From Micropterus salmoides (taxonomy: Eukaryota; Chordata; Actinopteri; Centrarchiformes; Centrarchidae): a DNA stretch of 64,000 nt. Positions within the stretch are counted from its first letter, which is position 1; every line of letters begins with the position of its first letter. Position numbers and translations under genes: made by a program. The DNA lies in assembly GCF_014851395.1 (NCBI RefSeq), contig NW_024044681.1:3081014-3145013 (forward strand). Direction: 5' to 3'. This document shows, piece after piece, positions 56,751-64,000 of this stretch. The notes under the pieces were generated by a model. That model was not told the DNA's origin. It saw nothing but the letters and a program-made list of their open reading frames with translations, and searched no databases.

Positions 56751-59700
56751 GTTGGGACTGAGTCAGAATAAACTACAGTGTGTGTTCACGGTGATGAGGG
56801 AACATGTGACCCAGTGCAGCAGTGAGGCTCACCGATGGGTTCAGGTATCTGGACAATAATGGAAGAAGTAGAGACCCACATAGGACGTGTTAGGAGATCC
56901 AGTCACTGCTGATTTGAGTCTGTTATGGGATTACAAGACTTAAGACTTAATGCAGGTAATGTACTGGTTATTGATCCACTGTGGTAGTGCTGGGTTTGCA
57001 TTGTTTTTTCACAATGATTCCACTACAGATTATTTGAAATCAGTTTTATTAGTTTTTGCAGGAGCTCGCAAGAATCAATGAGCTCTACTTTCTGAGCCAC
57101 ACGAGGCATCTGCAGTTCAGCACCACGGACAGCTCCTCTTCCTCACACGTCCCTAAACTTTATTTTCCTTTATTTCAACATTTGTCTTTATCGTGCTTCT
57201 GTCACCATTACAGTGAAACACGATATGGTCGACATTTATGACGCTGTTGTGTCCAGTTTCTCCAGCAGATTGGAGGCAGCGGGAGTGAAAGCCCAGCAGA
57301 CGGACCCGCATGGGCAGGAAGCTCATGGATCAGCTGGCTGCAGAGAATCAGCCCTAATTACACAGAGTGGAGAAACACAAGAGACAGAGACGTGAAAGAT
57401 GGAGAGAATTTATTAAAAGTAACATTTAATCACATTATTATAACTACATTATAACTAGACTATATTATATTTGGTCTATTTACAATAGAAATGAGCCAAA
57501 TTGTGAACTATGTGTCAGATATTTTATAATTTCTCATCAATTTCTACATACTGCCTTAGCTATATGTATGTTCAAATGATGTAATTACAGTCACCTGTAA
57601 ATATAATTCTATGCAATGTTTAAGTGATTTATTGATTCTTTTTAAGCACAAATACAGATCAGATGTTTCTCTTTGTCACAGCTGATCCATTTCATTTTTA
57701 ATCAACAGGGGCGTTCACAACCTGAGAGGCAAATCTCAGGGCTTACTTAATCATGAGGACTAGTGAACATTGTTTTTTAGATTTAAAAAAGAAAGTCATA
57801 TCTGTAATTGATGATTAATTATAGTGCGTTTTTAGAACGCAGGAATCTGTACAGTTGATTACAGTAGATTAAATGTTTTTTAGTAGTTGTTGTTTTAAGC
57901 CCTGAATTGTGTCTGCAGCTCTTCTTGCAGCATCTACAACCTCCACAAATCAGAGCAAGGGCAGCCTGTTTTTAAGCTTGTTGCTGTGAGCACAAGGTGA
58001 TAGTTTAAAGCAGCCCATGTAAATATATCATATCTACGTCTACATTTTATTTCTATGTTATTCAGCAAATGAATAAAAGTAGGAATGTGTGTCCTTGTGT
58101 GGGTGAAGGTTATTCTGTGTGTCTGGCTGAACTCTATTTGTAGTTACAGTGTTAGTTTGTCACTGTAAGAGTCTGACAGCTGGATGCGTTTCTGCACGGC
58201 TGCTCCAGCAAGATGCTACATGTAGTGGTGAATTCTTGAAAACTAAATTTAGTTTGTAAACATGCCTTTCTGGACGAGGAACATACAAATCCAATTCATT
58301 TAACCTCTTAGGTTTCTTGGGCTTTTAAACATGCGGGCTTATGGTACATAAATGCATCCTGGACAGTGTTTAAACTGCCGAACTGCACTGCAAAAATGTG
58401 TGTTTCCAGAAATACTAAGGTCAATACAGAGTGACTGCCATGGCAATACTGTGAGTTCTTATTTTGGTTGATTAAATTATTTTCTAACCAAACCATCATT
58501 TTAATTTTTGCTGTTTTCATAGTGTGGTAAGTAAATTTGAAATCAGAGGAGATTTATAGTAAACTTTCCACTTTGTGCTCGGGGTAAAGTTCGCTTTTAG
58601 GTGGTGACCAAAGGTCAAATTCAACGGTGAGCAAATCTACAAACATGACTTCAGGCTCCAGAGGGATTAATGCAGCTGGACGACACATGGTCTCACACTT
58701 TGTTGGCATGAAAACATGTGAACAATCCAAAAGGAGGCGGAGAACATGAGCCTGAAAAAGTTGAAACGGGAAAATAGCTGAACACACATATTCACACACT
58801 GACACGGCTGCACAGATGCACCTCTGATGACTTCATCCCCAGCGCTGCCTGGACTGTCAGATGATACTTGCAGGCTGCTGCGGTACAAAGGAGAGGCTGC
58901 TGCTATAACCGGCCGAGTGTCCGATTACAGCTGCTTCACCAACGCTGAAACTGAAGATGGAAGACAGAGCAGCGCCTAAAACCCCTCCTCAAAGCAAGTG
59001 GAAAGTTTAATGTGCACTTGAACTCTTACCCCTCTCCTCCATTTGCTGCTCAGCCAATCAGCAGCTCACGTTTGCAGTCGCTAAGCTCCTGTAGGCCCCG
59101 GATTCCTCTACTGGGAAGCAGTGATTGGGAGGGATAGGCCAGGATTACTTTCTGAATTTACACTCCAAACGCCAGAGTTTCATTCTGAAAGCAACCTTGT
59201 TAGTCAGTCACTGACAGACTTTCACCTTCTCACAGACCTGCTGTTGTTTAGGAGGACAGATAACTTCACCCAAAGCCAAATTAGTCTCTTTTGTACAAAA
59301 TTAAAATTCAAGGTACACGTGGCTTTGGTCTGAAAAGATCAGCAGTACGTCAAGTCAATCCTTTTTTGTCCAACGCATGCTAACATGCTGAGCTAAGATG
59401 CTGAACTTGGTAACCATTATATCTGCTGTTAGCATTGTCACTGTGAGTATGTTAGCATTTAGCTCAAACACAGTACAGCCTCACAGAGCAGCTTGTCTTG
59501 TCTTGTTGTCATGTTGGGACAAGTGAATGCTGTTCAGTTCAGATCGTTAAAGGTGCCCTCAGCAGTCTTCAGGTCACAGCCCTGCTGCACTGCTGAGTAG
59601 AAGTGGCTGGGCTCTGCACTCTGGTGTACTCTGTTCTTCAGGCGATGAGCAGCAGAGAGGAGGAGGAGGAGGAGGAGGAGGAGGAGGGATGCCTCTTCAT

Positions 59701-62700
59701 GCAGACCGACGCTCATGGCAACACTCAGTCCTGTCATCTCCTGCCTCGTGCTTGTGCCCGCATCAGGGGCAACGTACTCATTAAGCCTTCCTCTTTTCCA
59801 CGGGGCTCTCCATCACTACCCCCCCTTACGCCCTCCTCAGCCATCATCTTGTCCTACATCCCTCTTATCTCCTCCTCAGAGAGCAAGAGAAGAAAATGTG
59901 CAGGTTAAGAAAAAAATGCTAATGCTAGCTCAGGAGAGTTATATCTGTGTGATGGAAATACAGACTCCACTGGATTAAAGAAAATTAAGCAATGAAGGAA
60001 ATATAAATTCTTACTGCTTGTTCTGAAGTAGGATAGCAAAAGTAATTAAGTGTAATTTGAAAGACAGAAGACCATTTCTGTCTCAAAACCTCTACAATGC
60101 TAAATTCAATTCACAGGATCTTTAAGCTGCACACGTCCAGCTCTGAAATCATACATCATTATTTGTGAACGCTTTAAAGTCTTAAACACTGGTATCTTTC
60201 ACGCCTCTACCATGACGGGATTGTGGCAACAGCATGCAACCATGCTAACCTTTAGCATGTGAGCTGCAAGCCTACACGTGTTCCACGCTAACATTTATAA
60301 TGTTATAGATAAATGCAGATACAAAATACCATATGTGCACATTTGTAAAGGAAATCTAAACTGTGTAATTTGTGTGCATAAATAAATAATAAATTGCTCA
60401 TTTTAAACATACTTTCTATGTAAATGTTATCACTGCTGAGATAATTGAACATGTGGACAAAATCTACCTTTAATTTCATGAGATGGCACCAAACAGGATT
60501 CCTTCAGATCTTTTACCAAACTGATTTAAGTCTAAGGTCTCTCTTTAGGTTTCAGATACTGTGTGATAAGAAGAAGAAGAAAAGCTGGGGGGGGGGTTGG
60601 TTTGGAGAGCTACAGTAAAGGTTATTAATCTGAGAAATATAGTATAGTCTTATCCTTTATTCATGAAAAATTTCAACATGTTCACACATGGATGGGTGAG
60701 CGGTGGGAGGAGGGTGTTTACAGCAGCAGCTGCAGAAAGGACTTATGAATGTACCATTCACCCCCCCCCCCCATTCATAAACACACGGGATGCTTATATA
60801 ATGCCTGTGCAGATCCCCCCTCGTTCTCCAGTGCTATTTATAAGCCCAGTAGCATGCAGGGAAAAGAGCGTGGCCAATTCATGCCGTGCCCTTCAAGACC
60901 AACACATGGGCCTCGGGGACTTCAGGGAGCTATTATTAGAGTCACGTCATGGGAGAGCCAGCGAGGAGAGAGGGAGGCGAAGTGACAGATGGGGGGAGGG
61001 AAAAAACATAAGAGACAGGAGCATAGTGGTGATGATGGGGGGATGTAAAGCAGAGGCTGGGAAAACACTGATGCCATGAGGTCCATGTTTAGAGCGAGAA
61101 CTGGTCCAGCCGCTGCTATTTTTAATGACGTTGAAATGATACAAATGCTAAAGACCAAATTTGCCAAACTGGAGACCTGAGCCCAAGACCCAAAGAGATT
61201 TGTTCCATTCTCAGCCCGCAGCTGGGAAGATACCTCAGCACATTGACCGTTCTGTCTTTCGCACTTCACACCAAGTATTTCTGCGTATTTTCATGCAAAG
61301 GGGGTTAGGCCATATGACCCTCACCGTTAAAGCCACGCTGGCCAATCACAGCCTAATAAAATCGTAAACAAAGCAGGCAGTGGCGCGCAATCTGTCATCA
61401 AACACAGCAGATAACGGCGGACACTCCAGTTTTACTGTCCACACTCCTACACTGCAACCGGAGTTTCTTAAAATCTTCAGCCTGGCAGTAGTTTTCAGAA
61501 ATGTTCAGTTTCAGTGATCTGAAACTTTCCATGTGGACGAACGGCTGAAGCGCATAGAAAAAGTTACGGTTCTGAAAATACCCGTGTTCATGTAGACAGG
61601 GTATAAGAGACGATGAGAAAATAGACAAGTGTGTGCTGTTGTTGTTATGAGACTAATATTATATTGAGGTTTTCACTTACTCTACATTTACCATTTTTGT
61701 ATTCAGTGTTTTTGTCATGAACATATTCTTCTCTCAGAAAGGCCTTTAAAAACTGCATTTAGCACAATCATCGCAGTTTTCATTACAATCAGCAAACCTC
61801 TCAGATACATTTCCATCATAAAATGAAGACTTCAGATTTGCATAAAAACTACTTCAATTAATAACATTTGAATGACACTCGAACAATATACCGACATTTT
61901 AAAATGTGTGTTTCTCAACATGGACAGACAAAATTAAACGAGCATAAGAAGAACTACAGGTTTTTTTGCCAGACTAAAGATACTGATTTTGCCATATTAT
62001 AAACTGAGTCTCGATCCACAACCTGGAGGAGGAACTAGGAGAAATTAGTGCATTAGTATAATACATTAGTTCAAGAAATACACAACCAACATTCATGATT
62101 TTTCTAGGTTGTTTTCATTAATGGTGCAAAAAAGGTCAACCAGTTAGTCTCTAATGTGTTAATGCAAAGTACTAACTTGTCAATAATCAGAACCACTCAT
62201 GCAGAACAATGAGGTCAACATTTCCAAGGTTTGCTGCCGCACTTTTAATGTTTTTAACGTTTCAACAAAAGGCCCCTGATAGTGGTGCCATGAAGTCATC
62301 GGGCCGGGATGCTCCTGGCTCCTTGTATTCCTGGAGAAATCCTCTCTCTTCTCTCTGATTTTAGTGTGTCACTGAAATGATCAGCACCTGACAGGGAAGG
62401 ACTCTGTTCGTGTTCTCTTTGTGCCCTTATGGAGCCAGGCTTTGTACGCTTTATGTAATGTTACTTAGACAAACCGCCAACAGAGAAAAGCAGGCGGACG
62501 AGAGCGAGAACAGGTGAGCATAACATAGTGCCCCCTGGGTAATGCAGTGCATTTAGAGCCATTATGACCTGATGTGGAGAGGGCAGGAAAGAGTAGTAGT
62601 AGAGCGTGACAAGTGCTGGTACTCACGGTACACCGGAGAGTAAAATGTAGAAGTGCCTTCTTCATCCCGCCCCAGTTTTGCTCCAGTAGGGTTGAATCGT

Positions 62701-62984
62701 GGTTTGTGCTGCTCAGTTCTTTTGGATGTGAGGCAAGGAAGCTACAAATGTAAATACATACGCAGCTTTTTCCTGTTTTTGAAGCGGGCGATGTGTATCA
62801 CTGAGAAACTAAAATGTGTCTGTTTATGTAGCTTCCATTGCATCAGAAGTGGGTGAAATGACATTGAGTGACCTCTGGCTTCACTAACGTGTCCAAATGA
62901 AAAGTGTCCAGTGACCTATTATTTTCTATATATATATATATATATGTATCAGTAGGCCTTATAGTGTCACAGCTCACTTCAGAT
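56751..62984. other. Long intergenic stretch upstream of kcna1, no gene seen
   Basis: Holds (GAG)n at 59656-59688, a C-run at 60761-60772 and (TA)n at 62927-62946. Sequence at 61410-61610 resembles a decayed dispersed repeat. Frames at 59603 and 60663 are low-complexity or unconserved. No RNA gene seen. Confidence 0.4.
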
Positions 62985-63390
62985 GGTGTTCTGTGTTTCC
63001 TATTTGTTTCCCCTTTCTCTGCTCTTTCTGTGTGTGGCCAACAACTCAGTCTGGCACCTGGCTCACCTCCACACCTGCTACAAATCTACTCATCGACCCA
63101 CTTAGCGGTAACGTACACGCTCTCTCGGCTCAAGAAACCATTTGTATCTGCGAGTGTTTGTGCGTCACTGTGTCCTAACGTGTTTGTTCTCTGTGCTCCG
63201 GCGCTTCGTCTCCTGTGTGTTCTGTGCCGTTCACCACTCAGACCACAGCTGTTCCTCCGTTCCTCCCCATCTGCCTGCCTGCCTCCTGCCATCACCGGCC
63301 ACCTTCTCCCAAATCCCCAGCCTCGCCTCTGTTTGTCATTAAACCACTTTAATCTCAACATGCACCTGTTCGTGTGTGCTCTTGGGTAAA
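62985..63390 (+). repeat. Possible LTR-like dispersed repeat, copy 2
   Basis: See 7400-7745: shared CTGGCACCTGG, CACCTGCTACAAATC and terminal TTTGTCATTAAACC. Diverged. Confidence 0.35.
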
Positions 63391-63770
63391 CTAAAACCTA
63401 ATGATTTAATAAGCATTCGCTCTTTATTCACAAATGTCTGGACAGAATAATGTATGATCTGTCAGTGTCTTCAGTGTAAGTAAAGAAACAGCTGACCACG
63501 TCAATGTCCAAATGGTAGTTTAATCATCATAACATTGAGCTGAACGGGACACGTTGTCAATGAGCTGATCAATACCAGCCTTTGAGATGCCGTAAGACAG
63601 ACAGCAGAGTGACATGTTGACGCCAGAGGAGATCTTATGGGAGCTGATCAGGAATGAAGGAGAGTCGTGCTGGCAGGGTTGACAACTGATCAGTGTTGTT
63701 AGAAAACTGCAAACCCCAGAGGAAGAAGGGCAGGCAAAAGGAACGTCAATAAAAACATCTGGAATAATCT

Positions 63771-63935
63771 GGCGCAACAGATAAAACGCCTGCCTTTGGT
63801 GTGAGAGATCCGGGTTCAATCCCCCACTGTGTCCCTGAGCAAGACACTTAACCCCTCGTTGCTCCAGAGACGAGCGACCTCTGACATGTACAGCGATAGT
63901 AAGTCGCTTTGGATAAAAGAATAAATGTAATGATT
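63771..63935 (+). repeat. tRNA-derived SINE
   Basis: Begins GGCGCAACAGATAAAACGCC (A-box region) with a B box GGTTCAATCC at 63813-63822, as in pol III promoters. A body typical of fish SINEs follows: CCTGAGCAAGACACTTAACC, GACCTCTGACATGTACAG, and the tail AGTCGCTTTGGATAAAAG. It is not a functional tRNA: the acceptor arms do not pair and the SINE body is attached. Confidence 0.8.
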
Positions 63936-63944
63936 TACTCCATA

Positions 63945-64000
63945 TCAACACTTGGCATCGCTTTGTAACGCCCTGGGTACCTTTGGCGTTGTTTTTCGAT
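63945..64000 (+). mobile_element. MITE family A, start of a further copy cut by the window edge
   Basis: CTTGGCATCGCTTTGTAACG then CCCTGGGTACCTTTGGCGTT matches the subterminal block of other copies. Confidence 0.5.

Noticed and set aside
59603..59908. 101-codon frame with a poly-Glu run
   Set aside because: Created by the (GAG)n microsatellite; no conserved flanking domain.
63771..63850. A tRNA gene
   Set aside because: B box present, but the acceptor stem does not pair and a SINE body follows directly.

Overview
The window looks like vertebrate, specifically teleost (probably spiny-rayed) fish, genomic DNA. It has one conserved gene with fish-like features, very low coding density, and many (CA)n, (CT)n and (AT)n microsatellites. 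Its mobile elements are a fish-type mix: Tc1, hAT derivatives, DIRS, Ty3/gypsy, L2-like LINEs and a tRNA-derived SINE. No bacterial-style operons, CRISPR arrays or phage genes are present.

The only host gene I can support is a single-exon coding region on the minus strand at 51414-52904. It encodes a complete Shaker-type voltage-gated potassium channel best matched to Kv1.1 (kcna1). Upstream of it (53.1-54.5 kb) I see a candidate 5' UTR intron, two upstream ORFs, an alternative splice acceptor seven bases before the start codon, and a perfect RFX X-box about 1.6 kb away. About 50 kb on the 3' side and 11 kb on the 5' side hold no second Kv1 gene.

Layout. 0.8-3.2 kb: microsatellites and a 39-bp minisatellite carrying eight CTCF-like cores. 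4.1-13.5 kb: hAT-like and other MITEs, and a minus-strand LINE relic broken by later insertions. 19-21.4 kb: a C-rich repeat block, then a hAT element with a perfect 8-bp target duplication. 21.5-23.8 kb: an unusual gag-only LTR element with a proline-tRNA primer site; its 3' end is an inverted copy of its own U3 end. 23.9-27.7 kb: nested MITEs. 27.8-29.4 kb: a Tc1 element with 202-bp inverted repeats. 30.7-35.85 kb: a full-length DIRS retrotransposon with identical 159-bp inverted repeats and an internal complementary region matching the circle junction, but decayed genes. 36.2-37.4 kb: a decayed L2-like LINE. 37.4-51.4 kb: mostly unique DNA with a large MITE and a perfect hairpin. 53-64 kb: kcna1 upstream DNA, two more MITE copies and a SINE.

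The genes do not form a pathway. The picture is one neuronal ion-channel gene in a transposon-rich neighbourhood. The observations I would follow up are the DIRS copy (perfect termini, dead genes), the inverted-end gag-only element, the uORF/alternative acceptor arrangement of kcna1, and the CTCF-like minisatellite. I did not find a convincing new enzymatic or defence system.
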